Below are positions 1-11,962 of a stretch of DNA of 64,000 bases, in pieces (position 1 is the stretch's first letter; each line of letters begins with the position of its first letter). Below the pieces are notes generated by a model. The model saw only the letters and a list, made by a program, of their open reading frames with translations. It searched no databases and was not told the DNA's origin. The translations under genes and the position numbers were made by a program. This DNA is from FEN-1219 sp963810755 (lineage in GTDB: Bacteria; Pseudomonadota; Gammaproteobacteria; Steroidobacterales; Rariloculaceae), in the NCBI GenBank assembly GCA_963810755.1, contig CAWEOP010000009.1, forward strand, positions 310,001-374,000. Direction: 5' to 3'.

Positions 1-1645
1 CGGCGCCCGGCAGATGCGCTCGATCGCCGAGGAAGCGTGCGCGATGGTGAAGGAGTACAAGGGCAGCTACTCGGGCGAGCACGGCGATGGCCTGGTGCGC
101 TCGGAGTGGATCGCGCCCGTGTACGGCGAGCGGCTCGCACGCGCCTTCGGCGAGCTCAAGCAGGCGTTCGATCCGAAGGGCTTGATGAACCCCGGCAAGA
201 TCGTCGCGCCGCCGAAGATGGACGACCGGCGGCTGTTTCGCTTCAAGCCCGACTACCGCACGTTGCCGCTCGCGCCGGCGCTCGACTGGTCCGAGCACGA
301 GGTCGGCGCGGAGAACCGCGGCCGCGGCTTCGCGGCCGCGGTCGAGATGTGCAACAACAACGGCCACTGCCGCAAGTTCGACGCGGGCACGATGTGCCCC
401 TCGTACCGCGTGACGCGCGACGAGCAGCACGTGACGCGCGGCCGCGCGAATTCGCTGCGGCTCGCGCTGTCGGGGCAGCTCGGGCCCGACGCGCTCGCGT
501 CGCCCGCGCTCTACGACACGCTCGCGCTCTGCGTATCGTGCAAGGGCTGCAAGCGCGAATGCCCCACCGGCGTCGACATGGCCGCGATGAAAGTGGAGTT
601 TCTGCACCACTACCACACGCGCCACGCGCGTTCACTGCATGACAAGCTCGTCGCGCATCTCCCGCGCTACGCGCGCACCGCGGCGAAGCTCGCGCCGCTG
701 ATGAACTTGCGCGACCGAGTCCCCGGGTTGGCCGCGCTTTCCGAAAAGATCGCGGGATTCGCGGCGCGCCGCTCGCTGCCGCGCTGGCGCTCCGACTGGT
801 TTCGCGGCCAACGCGAAGTAGCCCCGCTCGCGGCGGCCGAAGCCGTGGCCGGCGTGGCACCCGCGGCGGACGTCGCGGCGCGCACGACGGACCTTGCGCC
901 CGCGCGGGACGTCGTGCTGCTCGCCGACACCTTTAATACGTACTTCGAGCCCGAGAATCTGCGCGCCGCGCTGCGCGTGCTCGCGGCCGGCGGCTACCGC
1001 GTCACGGTCGCCGCACCCGCCGACGGCGGACGGCCGCTGTGCTGCGGGCGCACGTATCTCGCGACGGGCATGGTCGACGAGGCACGCGCCGAAGCCGCGC
1101 GCACGCTCGCGGCGCTCGCACCGCACGTCGCGCGCGGTACGCCGGTCGTCGGGCTCGAGCCGTCGTGCCTGTTCGGGCTGCGCGACGAGTTCCGCACGCT
1201 GCTGCCGGGCGCCGACAGCGCCGCGCTGGCCGCCGCGGCGCTCACGTTCGAGGAATTCCTCGTTCGCGAACGCGGGGCCGGGCGACTGCAGCTGCCGCTG
1301 CGCAAGGCGCCCTACGCGCGCGCGCTCGTGCACGGTCATTGCCACCAAAAAGCGTTCGGTGCGATGCCCAGCGTCGTCGCGGCGCTGAAGCTCGTGCCGG
1401 AGCTCGCCGTCGAAACGATCGCGTCGAGCTGCTGCGGTATGGCGGGCGCGTTCGGCTACCAGGCGAAGCACGTCGACGTGTCGCTCCAGATGGCCGAGCT
1501 CACGCTGCTGCCCGCCGTGCGCGGCGCGGGCTCGGACACGGTGATCGTCGCCGACGGCACGAGCTGCAGGCATCAGATCCACGACGGCGCGCAGCGCGAA
1601 GCGGTGCACGTCGCGCGCGTGCTCGCCGACTGTCTGCGCGCTTAG
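1..1645 (+). CDS. FAD-linked oxidase / 4Fe-4S dehydrogenase (YdiJ-like), 5' end missing
   Basis: This is the C-terminal part of a large FAD/Fe-S dehydrogenase of the D-2-hydroxyacid (D-lactate, D-2-hydroxyglutarate, glycolate) type; the frame is open from base 2, so the N-terminal FAD-binding half lies outside the window. The visible part starts in the FAD-oxidase C domain with the SGEHGDG motif. It then has ferredoxin-like cysteines (CVSCKGCKRECPTGVD at about codons 175-190) and two cysteine-rich CCG domains, one with CCGRTY and one with HGHCHQKA followed by SSCCGMAGAFGY. Such single-chain fusions oxidise a 2-hydroxyacid and pass electrons to the respiratory chain; the exact substrate cannot be read from this part. 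The reading frame is clean to its TAG stop. It converges on the GST/MOSC pair downstream. Confidence 0.85.
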   Translation, partial: GARQMRSIAEEACAMVKEYKGSYSGEHGDGLVRSEWIAPVYGERLARAFGELKQAFDPKGLMNPGKIVAPPKMDDRRLFRFKPDYRTLPLAPALDWSEHEVGAENRGRGFAAAVEMCNNNGHCRKFDAGTMCPSYRVTRDEQHVTRGRANSLRLALSGQLGPDALASPALYDTLALCVSCKGCKRECPTGVDMAAMKVEFLHHYHTRHARSLHDKLVAHLPRYARTAAKLAPLMNLRDRVPGLAALSEKIAGFAARRSLPRWRSDWFRGQREVAPLAAAEAVAGVAPAADVAARTTDLAPARDVVLLADTFNTYFEPENLRAALRVLAAGGYRVTVAAPADGGRPLCCGRTYLATGMVDEARAEAARTLAALAPHVARGTPVVGLEPSCLFGLRDEFRTLLPGADSAALAAAALTFEEFLVRERGAGRLQLPLRKAPYARALVHGHCHQKAFGAMPSVVAALKLVPELAVETIASSCCGMAGAFGYQAKHVDVSLQMAELTLLPAVRGAGSDTVIVADGTSCRHQIHDGAQREAVHVARVLADCLRA

Positions 1646-1662
1646 CAGCGAGCGAAGAACGA

Positions 1663-1788
1663 TCAGATCTTGCGCACGACGTCGCCGACGCGCATGTCGC
1701 CCGCCGAGACGATGTGCGCGTTGATCCCGCGGTCGTCGAGGCCCGCTTCGAGCTCCGCGAGCGACAGGTGGCGGATGGCGTCACTCAT
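1663..1788 (-). pseudogene. Internally deleted MOSC-domain gene remnant, 41 codons
   Basis: A short frame runs from an ATG 4 nt after the GST stop to a TGA. Its first 17 or so residues (LSLAELEAGLD) resemble the N-terminus of small MOSC-domain proteins, and its last 24 (RGINAHIV...RVGDVVRK) resemble their C-terminus. The 130 or so residues expected between, including the MOSC cysteine region, are absent, and the two ends join in frame. MOSC proteins normally bind molybdenum cofactor or sulfur carriers; this remnant is too short to do so. It looks like an in-frame internal deletion of a gene that followed the GST in one transcription unit. An assembly collapse is possible. The family assignment rests on remembered similarity only. 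Confidence 0.5.
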
Positions 1789-1792
1789 GCCG

Positions 1793-2437
1793 TCAAATGT
1801 CCAAGGCCAGAGACCACGGCTCGGCCGCCGCCTCTGCCACGAGGCTCACGAGCGCGGGCCACTTCCAGACCGCGTCCGCGTATTGCTGCGCGCCGCGCGA
1901 CAGCTTCACGCCGTAGCTGCGAAAGCGGCTCACGACTGGGGCGTACATCGCATCGGCGGCGCACCACGCGCCGAACAGGTAGTCGCCGCCGCGCGCGTTT
2001 CGCGCACGGCACTCGCGCCAGATGTCCTCGATCCGCTCGATATCCTTTTGCAGCTCCAGCGTGCTCGGGACCGTGTGCTTGCCGCGAATGTCCATCGGCA
2101 TCTGCGAGCGCAGCGCGCCGAACCCCGAGTGCATTTCGGCGCTCACGCTGCGCGCGAGCGCCCGCGCCGTCGGCTCGACGGGCCAGATCCTTGCGTCTGG
2201 AGCACGCTCGTGGAGGAATTCGGCAATCGCGAACGTGTCCCAGATCACGAGCCCGTCGATGTGCAGCACGGGCACGCGCCGGGTCGGGCTCACCGCCGCG
2301 ATCTTCGCGGCGCCCTCTTCGGTATCGAGCGGGATCACGGTCTCGACGCACTCGATACCGCTCTGGCGCACGAGCAGCGAGCCGCGGATCGACCAAGACG
2401 AGTAGTTGCGGTTACCGCAGTAGAGGATGGCCGACAT
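1793..2437 (-). CDS. Glutathione S-transferase family protein
   Basis: A 214-residue soluble protein with the two-domain GST plan. The N-terminal thioredoxin-like half opens with a beta strand and NYSSWS, where the serine is the likely glutathione-activating residue. It continues to SPTRRVPVL, holding the cis-proline loop, and a later strand with IWDTFAIAEFL. The C-terminal half is all-helical. Length is typical. Members conjugate glutathione to electrophiles or act in stress responses; the substrate here is unknown. The start ATG is preceded by sequence unrelated to the neighbouring ABC transporter, which is transcribed divergently from about 180 bp away. A MOSC remnant follows 4 nt after the stop. 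Confidence 0.88.
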   Translation of the reverse strand: MSAILYCGNRNYSSWSIRGSLLVRQSGIECVETVIPLDTEEGAAKIAAVSPTRRVPVLHIDGLVIWDTFAIAEFLHERAPDARIWPVEPTARALARSVSAEMHSGFGALRSQMPMDIRGKHTVPSTLELQKDIERIEDIWRECRARNARGGDYLFGAWCAADAMYAPVVSRFRSYGVKLSRGAQQYADAVWKWPALVSLVAEAAAEPWSLALDI

Positions 2438-2619
2438 AGGCGCGCGATGTTAGCGCGAACTCGCAGCGGTCGCAAGCCCGCGAGCTCCGCGCGACGCGCG
2501 CGCCACGCCGAACGGCGGGCGGCGGCCAAGCTGGCGATTTCTCAACCATCGCGCCGCCCCGCGCCTAAAACCGCGCGCTTCGTGGGATACTTGCCCGAAT
2601 CTCGTTGTCTCTGTGACTC

Positions 2620-3653
2620 GTGGGCACGACCAGTTATTTCATCCGCCGCTTCCTGCTGATCATCCCCACCTTCGTGGGTATTACGGTGCTCGTCTTCGCG
2701 GTCACGCGCGTCGTGCCCGGCGGGCCGATCGAGCGGATACTGAACCAGGCGATGCTGTCGGGCGGTGGCGCAGGCCCGGTTGCCGCGCGGGGCGTCGTAA
2801 GCACCGTGCTGTCGGAAGCGCAGCTACAGCAGCTGCGCGTGTACTACGGTTTCGACAAGCCGGTGTTCGTGAGCTACGTGGATTGGCTGAAGAAAGTCCT
2901 CGTGCTCGATCTCGGCCGTTCGACGCGCTACAACGAGCCCGTCTGGGAAGCGATCAAGCGGCGCTTCCCGGTGTCGATCTTCTACGGCGTCACGACGCTG
3001 ATCCTGACCTATGCTAGTCTGCATTCCGCTGGGGATCTGGAAGGCGATCCGTCACAACAGCCACTTCGACAATGTGTCGTCGGGGTTCGTGTTCCTCGGC
3101 TACGCGATTCCCGGCTACATCGTAGGCATCGCACTGCTCACCTATTTTGCGTCGCAGCTCGGATGGTTTCCGCTCGGCGGATTCGTGAGCGAGAACTACG
3201 CCCGCCTGAGCGCGTGGGGCAAAGTGCAAGACGTCACGATCGCACGCGGTGCTGCCGCTTCTCTCCTACATGGCCGGCAGTTTCGCGGTTACGACGTTCA
3301 TGATGAAGAACTCGCTGATGGACAACCTTTCGGCCGACTATGTCCGCACGGCGATCGCAAAGGGTCTGTCGTTTCGCCAAGCCGTGATGCGCCACGCGGT
3401 GCGCAATAGCTTGATTCCGATCGCGACGTCGTTCGGCAACAACATCTCGGTGATCTTGACCGGCTCGTTCCTGATCGAGCGGATCTACAACATCGACGGC
3501 TTCGGCCTGCTCGGCTACGAATCGGTCGTCGAGCGCGACTATCCGGTCGTGATGGGAATCTTCGTGATCGCCTCGCTGCTGTTCCTGGTCGGCAACATCC
3601 TTTCCGACATCTGCGTCGCGCTCGTCGATCCGCGCGTGAAGTTCGGGCAGTGA
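2620..3653 (+). pseudogene. yejB: Peptide ABC transporter permease YejB, two frameshifts
   Basis: Inner-membrane permease of a peptide/nickel-type ABC importer, closest in my judgement to YejB of the microcin C/oligopeptide system. It begins at GTG with YFIRRFLLIIP and has the family marks GFDKPVF, VCIPLGI, the EAA-like loop DYVRTAIAKGLSFRQAV and the terminal LVDPRVKFGQ. The protein is spread over three frames: 2620 to 3012, 3014 to about 3238, and about 3240 to the stop. Deleting one base near 3013 and one near 3240 restores a continuous protein of about 343 residues, the normal length. Both breaks are single-base insertions and probably sequence errors. It is first of a co-oriented transporter run; yejE starts 4 nt after its stop. 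Confidence 0.8.
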
Positions 3654-3657
3654 GCGC

Positions 3658-4736
3658 ATGCGCCTTCAGTTAGACCCGCAGACCAGAATGCAATGGCGCC
3701 GCTTCCGCTCGATCAAGCGCGGCTACTACTCGCTAGCGATCATTCTCGCGCTGCTCGCCGCGAGCCTGCTCGCAGAGTTGCTCGTCAACAGTCGCGCGCT
3801 CGTCGTCCACTATCAAGGCGAGTACTACTTTCCGACCTACGCCGGCTACCTTCCGGGCTCGACCTTCGGGCTCGACTATGAATACGAGACGAACTACCGC
3901 GAGCTCGCGAGAGTACTTGCCGAGCGGCGCGCCGCCGCGGATGCGACGGATGTCGATAGCAACGATTGGGTGCTGCTACCGCTCGTGCCGTACAGCCCGT
4001 ACGAGACTGACTTCAAGACCGATGCGTTCCCCCCGTATGCACCGAGCGTAGCCGACAAGCATTATTCTCGGCACCGACATCACGGGGCGCGACATCCTCG
4101 CGCGGCTCGTCTATGGTTTCCGTCTCGCGATGGCCTTTGCGGTGATCCTGCTGCTCTGCAACTACTTCGTCGGCATCGCGCTCGGTTGCGCGATGGGCTT
4201 CTGGGGCGGCGCGTTCGACTTGGTGTTCCAACGCCTGATCGAGATCTGGTCAAACGTGCCGTTTCTGTATGTCATCATGATCATCGCGTCGGTGATCGTC
4301 CCGAATTTCTGGACGCTCGTGATCGCGATGGTGATCTTCGGCTGGATGGGCATGACCTGGTACATGCGCACGTCCACCTACAAAGAAAAAGCCCGCGAAT
4401 ACGTCTCCGCCGCACGCGCACTCGGCGCGACCAACACCCGCATCGTGTTCGTTCACATTCTGCCGAATACGATCTCGATGATCGTCACGTTCGTTCCGTT
4501 CTCGATCGCGAGCGGCGTCACCGCCCTCACCGCGCTCGACTATCTCGGCTTCGGCCTACCGCCGCCGACTCCGAGTTGGGGCGAGCTGCTGAGCCAGGGC
4601 ACGGCGAATCTGCGCGCGCCCTGGATCGTGAGCTCCGTGGTCGCCGCGATGTCGCTCGTGCTATTGATGGTCGACGTACATCGGCGAAGCGATCCGCGAA
4701 GCATTTGATCCGAAACAGTTCACCTATTACGAGTAG
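3658..4736 (+). pseudogene. yejE: Peptide ABC transporter permease YejE, two frameshifts
   Basis: Second inner-membrane permease of the Yej-type peptide importer. The N-terminus (MQWRRFRSIKRGYYSLAI) and the YQGEYYFPTY segment are characteristic of YejE. Later come LGTDITGRDILARLVYG, the EAA-like loop (REYVSAARALGAT) and the tail GEAIREAFDPKQFTYYE. The frame shifts near 4067, where one extra t precedes LGTDITG, and again near 4675, before YIGEAIRE; both are repaired by removing one base. The corrected protein is about 358 residues, a usual length. A stop at 4708 in the middle frame would otherwise truncate the tail. It pairs with YejB to form the membrane channel. Confidence 0.78.
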
Positions 4737-4766
4737 AGTCAGTTCACGCCCCCCGGAGTCGAAGTC

Positions 4767-6676
4767 ATGCGCAACACACTGCCGCTCATCACCGCCTTCC
4801 TCGCGCTCGCCGCGTGCTCGAGCGATGCGCCGCCGACGAACGGCGCAGCCGACGAGGCCGGGACGCCGCCCGGGGACGTCGTCGTCGCGAGCGACACGCA
4901 CCTCGTCGCGGATGCGCCCCCTTATCCGAGCGTGCCCCTGCCCGAAGGGCTTGTATGGTTGACGAACGACGAAGATCCCGTATTCGCTTCGCCCGACGCA
5001 AAGCGCGGCGGCACGTTTCGCTCGTACATCGTCGGCTTCCCGGCGACGTTGCGAATGCACGGTCCCGATTCGAACGACGGCGACTACATCCCGATCAAGC
5101 GATCGATGAGCGTCGCGCTTCTCGACCTCCAGCCGAACACGCTGAAGTTCATCCCGTCGCTCGCGACGCATTGGGCGTTCGGCGCGGACGGCAAGACCGT
5201 CTACTTCAAGCTCGACCCGCGCGCGCGCTGGTCCGACGGCGAGCCCGTAACGGCCGACGATTACGTCTTCGCGCGCGAGTTTCGTACCTCCGAGTTCATC
5301 GTCGACCCGTACGGCAAGAATTACTTCACGACGCACATCGTCGACATCGTCGAAGCACGACGACTATACGATCTCCGTCATCGACCGCGACGCCGAAGCC
5401 GCCCGACGAGATGCTCTACGAGTACGGCCTGACCCCCGAGCCGCGGCATTTTCACAAGCTCGATGCGGATTGGGTGAAGAGCTACGACTGGCGGTTCGAG
5501 CCGACGACGGGCGCGTATCACATCGCGCGTGTCGAGAAAGGCCACTTCATCGAGTTCGAGCGCACCGCAAACTGGTGGGGCGACGAGCTCAAGTACAACA
5601 AGAACCGTTTCAACTTCGACAAGATCCGAATCGACGTGATTCGCGACGAAGACGTCGCGCTCGCAGTACTTCCTCCGCGGCGAGCTCGACACGTACAGCC
5701 TCGGCGTACCGACCCGCTGGTACGACAAGGCGTGGGCGAGCCGTTCGACAAGGGCTATATCCACAAGATCCAGTTCTACAACGACGTGCCGCGCGAAGCG
5801 CGCGGCATGTGGCTCAACATGGACGTGCCGCTCTTGAGCGACAAGAACGTCCGCTATGGCATTGCGTATGCGATGAACTACGACGCGGTGCTGCGCACCG
5901 TCATGCGCGGTGACTACCGCGGCTGAACGGGCCCTACGACGGCTACTATTGGCGACTATTCGAGCCCCACGGTCGCGCCCGCGGCTTCGACCTCGCGCAC
6001 GCCGATCGAGTACTTCAACGACGCCGGTTGGACGCAACGCGGGCCCGACGGAATCCGCACCAAGGACGGCAGCGACTCGCGGTCAGGGTCAGCTACGCGA
6101 GCGCCCGATCACTCACCGCAGCTCGTTCTGCTGCGCGAGGAGGCGAAGAAGGCCGGCGTCGAGCTGAATCTTCAGCTGCTCGACGCCATCGACCTGGGGC
6201 ACGCAAATTCAGCGAGAAGAAGCACGAGATCGTGATGGATGGCGTCGGCACGAAGCTCACGCCGTCGTTCTGGGAGCACTATCACTCCGACAACGCGCAC
6301 AAGCCGCAGACGAACAACATCACCAATATGGACGACAAGGAGCTCGACAAGCTCATCGATGAGTTACGAGAACGCGATCGGATCTCGACGACACGCGCTC
6401 CGACTCTCGCACCAGATGCAGGAGATCGTCCACGACGGCGGCCGACTACATTCCGTCGTACAAGATGCCGTACGTCGCGCGAGGCTTATTGGCGTTGGGT
6501 GAAGCTGCCCGAACGCGCACGGCACCCGCACGTCGACGGACTGATCGTCGATCCGATTCTCGCTCGGGCTGTCGTGGATCGACGAGGCACGTGAGAAGGA
6601 GACGCTCGAGGCGCGCGACGCGGGCCGCGCGTTCCAGCCGGTGACGATCGTCGACGAGACCTGGCACGTTAACTGA
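4767..6676 (+). pseudogene. Peptide-binding protein (SBP family 5, YejA-like), many frameshifts
   Basis: Periplasmic or lipid-anchored substrate-binding protein for the adjacent transporter. The N-terminus ends in a lipobox-like LALAACSS (Cys about residue 17). Family 5 marks include GGTFRSYIVGFPATLRMHGPDS near the start, the SLATHWAF and RWSDGEPVTADDYVF strands, and a YejA-like late segment (KPQTNNIT, YWRWVK, then VDETWHVN at the end). After about 5350 the frame changes repeatedly (near 5350, 5408, 5662, 5737, 5925 and several times between 5990 and 6600). Most changes fit one extra base, the one at 5737 one lost base. The full span would give about 630 residues, normal for YejA. The coding signal persists to the end, so I read this as error-rich sequence rather than a decayed gene. 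Confidence 0.72.
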
Positions 6677-6679
6677 TCC

Positions 6680-7665
<986 letters not shown>

Positions 7666-7669
<4 letters not shown>

Positions 7670-8664
7670 GCGGCGAAGCGCCGCTGCTCGAGGTCCGCGA
7701 CCTCACGAAGTATTTCCCAGTGCGCGCCGGCGTGCTGCTGCGCAAGGTCGGTGACGTGCACGCCGTCGACGGCGTGTCGCTCACGCTCAAACGCGGTCAG
7801 ACGCTCGGCCTCGTCGGCGAATCGGGCTGCGGCAAAACGACGGTCGGCCGCACGATTCTGAATCTGCTACCGCCGTCGAGCGGCAAAGTGCTATTCGAGG
7901 GTCGGGACCTCGGCACGCTCAACGCGCGCGAGTGGCGCTCGTTACGCCGGCAGATGCAGATCATTTTTCAAGACCCGATGGAGTCGCTGAACGCGCGCCA
8001 CACGATCGGCCGGATCCTCGAGGAGCCGTTCGTGATCCACAAGCTCGGCGACGCCGCGTGGCGGCGCGTCTGGGTCGGCGAGCTGCTCGAGCGCGTAGGA
8101 CTCCCGCCGAGCGCCGCCGAGCGGTTCCCGCACGAGTTCTCGGGCGGCCAACGCCAACGCATCGGGATCGCACGCGCGATCGCGTTGAAGCCGAAGCTCA
8201 TCATCTGCGACGAGGCCGTCTCCGCGCTCGACGTGTCGATCCGCGCGCAGATCATCAACCTGCTGCTCGAGCTGCAGCGCGACATGCAGCTCGCGCTGCT
8301 GTTCATCGCGCACGATCTCGCAGTCGTGCGCCACGTGTCCGATCAGGTAGCGGTGATGTATCTCGGCAAGATCGTCGAGCAGGCCGCGCCCGAGGAGATC
8401 TACCGCCGGCCCGCGCATCCGTATACGCGCGCGCTGATCTCCGCGATCCCGATCCCCGACCCGACTCGCCGGCGCGCGCGCATCGTGCTGCAAGGCGACG
8501 TGCCTTCGCCGATCTCGCCGCCGTCCGGGTGCCGGTTTCACACGCGCTGCGCGTATGCGACCGAGGTCTGCAAGACCGACGTGCCGAAATGGGAGCCCGT
8601 GAGCGCGGAGCACCACGTGGCGTGCCACCACTGGCGCGAGTTGCCGCCGCCGCGTCAGCAATGA
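7666..8664 (+). CDS. Peptide ABC transporter ATP-binding protein, second subunit (YejF C-half/DppF-like)
   Basis: Intact 332-residue cytoplasmic ATPase, partner of the preceding subunit. It carries Walker A (GESGCGKTT), Q-loop (IIFQDPMESLNARHT), signature (FSGGQRQRIGIARAI), Walker B (LIICDEAVSALD) and H-loop (LLFIAHDLAVV). The C-terminal oligo_HPY extension ends with the cysteine pattern GCRFHTRCAYATEVC, typical of dipeptide/oligopeptide ATPases. The start ATG overlaps the stop of the first ATPase gene (ATGA), which implies translational coupling, and the same overlap links it to the DUF2891 gene after it. It is the only transporter gene here with an unbroken frame. Confidence 0.9.
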
Positions 8665-9782
8665 TCCGAGGCGCCGCCGGCGTGCCGCGACGGCGCGCGT
8701 CCGCACGTCGCAAGACCGGGATGGCGCTCGACGCCGGCATCGCGCACGCGCTCGCGCGCCGCGCTCTCGTGAACATCCGCCGCGAATACCCGAACCATCC
8801 GCAATACCTGCTCGAGCGCGCAGCGGATGCCGTCACGCCGCGCACGCTGCACCCGTGCTTCTACGGCTGCTTCGACTGGCATTCCGCCGTCCACACGCAC
8901 TGGCTCCTCGTGCGCCTCTTGAACACGATCCCGGACTTCGAGCTGCGCGCGCCCGTGCTCGAAGCGCTGACGGCGACGTTCGCTCCCGCCAGCGTGCGAA
9001 CCGAGGCGCGCTACCTCGCGAAGCACCGCACGTTCGAGCGGCCGTATGGTCTCGCGTGGCTCATGCTCCTCGGCGCGGAAGTCGCGGCTTGCCGCGAGCC
9101 GGCCGCGCGCGCGTGGTCGCGCGCGCTGCAACCGTTGCTCGGCGCGGCGCGCGGCAACGTGCTCGCGTGGCTCGGCGTGCTGCGCTATCCCGTGCGCTCG
9201 GGCACGCATAACCAGACCGCGTTCGCGCTTGGGCTCCTGCATGACGCCGCGGGCGTCACGAGCGACCGGCCGCTGCGCGCGGCGGTGCACCGCGCAGCGC
9301 TGCGGTTCTATCGCGCGGACGTCGACGCGCCGCTGCGCTACGAGCCCTCGGGCGAGGACTTTCTGTCGCCGGCCTTGATGGAGGCGGATCTGATGCGGCG
9401 CGTGCTCGGCAGCGGGCCCGCGTTCGCGCAATGGCTCGGCCGTTTCCTCCCTGGAATTCCGAAGAGCGCGTCGCGCTGGCTGCCGTGCGGCGTGGTGAGC
9501 GACGAACGCGACGGCAAGCTCGTGCACCTGCACGGCCTCAATCTGTCGCGCGCCTGGAACCTCGAGAACATCGCGGCCGCGCTTCCGGCCGCCGACCCGC
9601 GCAGTGCGGTGCTGAGGGCCGCCGCGCGCCGCCACGCCCGAACCGGCCTCGCGGCGACGCTCGCCGCGCGCGACTATGCGGGCGATCACTGGCTGCCGTC
9701 GTTCGCGGTCTACTCGCTGACGGTCAATTCCAGGTCGGCAGCCACGAGTACTTCTCGGCGTACTCGAGCATCTGCGCGCTGA
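8661..9782 (+). CDS. DUF2891 domain protein
   Basis: About 373 residues of a DUF2891 protein, a predicted soluble helical family of unknown activity. Recognisable segments are PCFYGCFDWHSAVHTHW, ERPYGLAWLMLL, RSGTHNQTAFALGL, YEPSGEDFLSPALMEADLM and GDHWLPSFAVYSLT. The WHSAVH, RSGTHNQTAF and EPSGEDFLSP motifs recall alpha/alpha-barrel sugar or peptide enzymes, but I know no tested function. I chose the ATG that overlaps the upstream ATPase stop (ATGA); an ATG 60 nt downstream is an alternative. The family normally ends shortly after SFAVYSLT, so the last 18 or so codons, which run into the convergent peptidase gene, may follow a small frameshift near 9720. Co-transcription with a peptide importer suggests a role in using the imported compound. 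Confidence 0.75.
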   Translation: MIRGAAGVPRRRASARRKTGMALDAGIAHALARRALVNIRREYPNHPQYLLERAADAVTPRTLHPCFYGCFDWHSAVHTHWLLVRLLNTIPDFELRAPVLEALTATFAPASVRTEARYLAKHRTFERPYGLAWLMLLGAEVAACREPAARAWSRALQPLLGAARGNVLAWLGVLRYPVRSGTHNQTAFALGLLHDAAGVTSDRPLRAAVHRAALRFYRADVDAPLRYEPSGEDFLSPALMEADLMRRVLGSGPAFAQWLGRFLPGIPKSASRWLPCGVVSDERDGKLVHLHGLNLSRAWNLENIAAALPAADPRSAVLRAAARRHARTGLAATLAARDYAGDHWLPSFAVYSLTVNSRSAATSTSRRTRASAR

Positions 9783-11858
9783 AGTCGTCGGGATACTCGA
9801 TTCGCACGTCCACGATTCGCTCCCCGCTCGTGACCGGCACGAGCCGCGGGCCGATGAAGCCCGAGTATGGGGGGATGTTCGAGCTTCGCGTAACGCTCGA
9901 GCACCTCGGCGTGCATCGCAGGATCGACCTTCACCGCATAGTGCTCCACGAGAGCGCGAATCGCTTCGTAGTCGCCCTCGGACTTGATCCGCTGCAGCTC
10001 GCGCAGCAGGTCGCCGAACAGCACTCTGAGCTTGTCGTAGTCGCGCACGACGAAGTACGTCTTGCCGTCGCGCGTGCGGCGCTCGATCACGTTGTCCGGG
10101 AGGCCTTTCTCGTAGACCCAGGCGGCGACGAGCTGCCGATTCCGCATGTGGTCCTCCTCGACGTCACCGCCCGGCGGACGCGGTAGAGCTGCTGCTGGAG
10201 GCCGTTGCGAATGTAGTGGTCGTACTCGACCTTGCCGACGTCGACCGACGGCATGAGCCCCATCTCGACGAGCTTCGGATCGATCGCGTAGTACAGCGCG
10301 ACGAGGTCCGCGCGCGCTTCCTCGAGCGTCGAGCCGAAGTTCTTGAGCGTCTCGTGCAGCGGGCCGACGCCGGGATCGAGCTGGCCCGACGCGTGGCCGA
10401 TCACCTCGTGCATGTCCGTATGGAGCGTCTCCGCAAGCTCGCTGTAGCGCTCGCCGCGCTCGATGTCCGCCGCGTCCCACGCGAACTCCTTGTCCGCTCC
10501 GCCGCGCACGGCGTCGTACGCCGCGACGATGTTGCCTAGGCTCACGGACTTCGAGCCGTGCTGCTTGCGTATCCAATCGGCGTTCGGCAGGTTGATGCCG
10601 ACCGGCGTCGTGGGCGCGGAGTCGCCGGCCTCGATCACGACCGTGATCACCTTGCCCGTGATGCCTTTGACGTTCTGCTTTCCTGTGACGATCGAGGATC
10701 GGCAAATGATTCTCGAACCACTGCGCCTGATTCGCGATCGCGTCGATGCGCTTGGTCGCGACGGGATCGCGGAACGACACCACGGACTCGAACGAGCCGC
10801 GCATGCCGAGCGGGTCGTTGTACACCTCGATGAAGCCGTTGATCACGTCGACGAGCGAATCTTTGTCCTCGACCCACGCGACGTTGTATGCGTCCCAGTC
10901 CGCGAGGTCGCCGCGACCGGTAGTACGCCACGAGCTTCTCGAGCGCCATGCGTTGCGCGTCGTTCTCCGCGACCGCGACTGCCTTCTCGAGCCAGGAGAC
11001 GACGTGCTCGAGCGCCTCGCGTGTAGCGCCCGCCGACCTTCCAGACCTGCTCGACCGGAACGCCGTCGCGCCGCACGAGCGTCGAGTTCAGGCCGAGCGA
11101 CACGGGCTCCGGGTCGTTCGCGTTCTTGCGCGCGGCGTAGAACGCGGCGACCTCGGGCTGCGTGAGGTCGTGGTCGTAGAAGTTGACGGCGGAGGTCGCG
11201 AGCACGTCGGCCGTGCCGCTCTTCGTCACGAGCTTCGCGTCGACGGACCGGTCGAACATCACGGGCTCGAGCTCCGCGAGCAGCTCGTCCAGCGTCTGCC
11301 CCGTGCGCACGGGGAACTCGCCCGGCGTGCGCCTTGACGATCCGCTCGAACGCGGCGAAGTCGAAGCCGGGCACGAACTTGTCGTTCGAGTAGTGGTGAT
11401 GAATGCCGTTCGAGAACCAGACGCGCTTCAGATACGCCGTCGAGCGCCTGAAAGTCCGCGGCGCCGCGATCGCCGGGATAGTGCTTGACGACCTCCTCGA
11501 GCGTGCGCCGAATGGCCAGGTTATAGCGATACTTTTGGTCGTAGATGATCTCGCGGCCCGACAGCGCGGCCTCGTAGAGATAGTAGAGGAGCTCTTTCGT
11601 CTTCGGGGCGAGCTCCTCGAAGCCCGGGGCCCGATAACGCAGCACTCGGACGTCCGCGAACCGCTCGGCTTCCACGCGGAACGACTCGGCGCTCTCCGCC
11701 GCGGTCTCCGGCCGCTCGGTTACCTGCGCCGCAGGCTGCACTCGCGCAGCGGACCTCTCGTCGCTGCCGCATCCGGTCAACATCGAAATCAACATCGTTG
11801 CCATCCAATAGCTCTTCCGTGGGGCATACCTGGTGTAAGGGTTAACACGATTCTTCAT
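9724..11858 (-). pseudogene. M49-type (dipeptidyl-peptidase III family) metallopeptidase lipoprotein, frameshifted
   Basis: Zinc peptidase of about 700 residues after correction. The N-terminus has a charged start, a hydrophobic stretch and a lipobox (LTGC), so it should be a lipoprotein facing the periplasm. The zinc motif HEVIGH, of the M49 HExxGH kind, is encoded at 10393-10410. The second motif (EEARADL) follows about 50 residues later, as in dipeptidyl-peptidase III. Coding is broken near 11400, 11330, 11010, 10915, 10680, 10160 and 9880. All but one of these fit a single inserted base. The last frame ends with KYSWLPTWN and a TGA at 9724. It probably releases dipeptides that the neighbouring importer could take up; that link is inference. 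Confidence 0.72.
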
Positions 11859-11962
11859 GGGAGCGCCTGCGCGATCCGCGTGATCGGTGGAAGATGATGA
11901 CATAAGCGACGGCGCGACTGCAGACGGCGGCCCACACGCTGCTCGGTCACGCGGAGCGTCGA

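Noticed and set aside
1039..2659. Plus-strand frames covering the GST gene.
   Set aside because: Arg/Ala-rich translations without motifs; the GST on the minus strand explains the coding signal.
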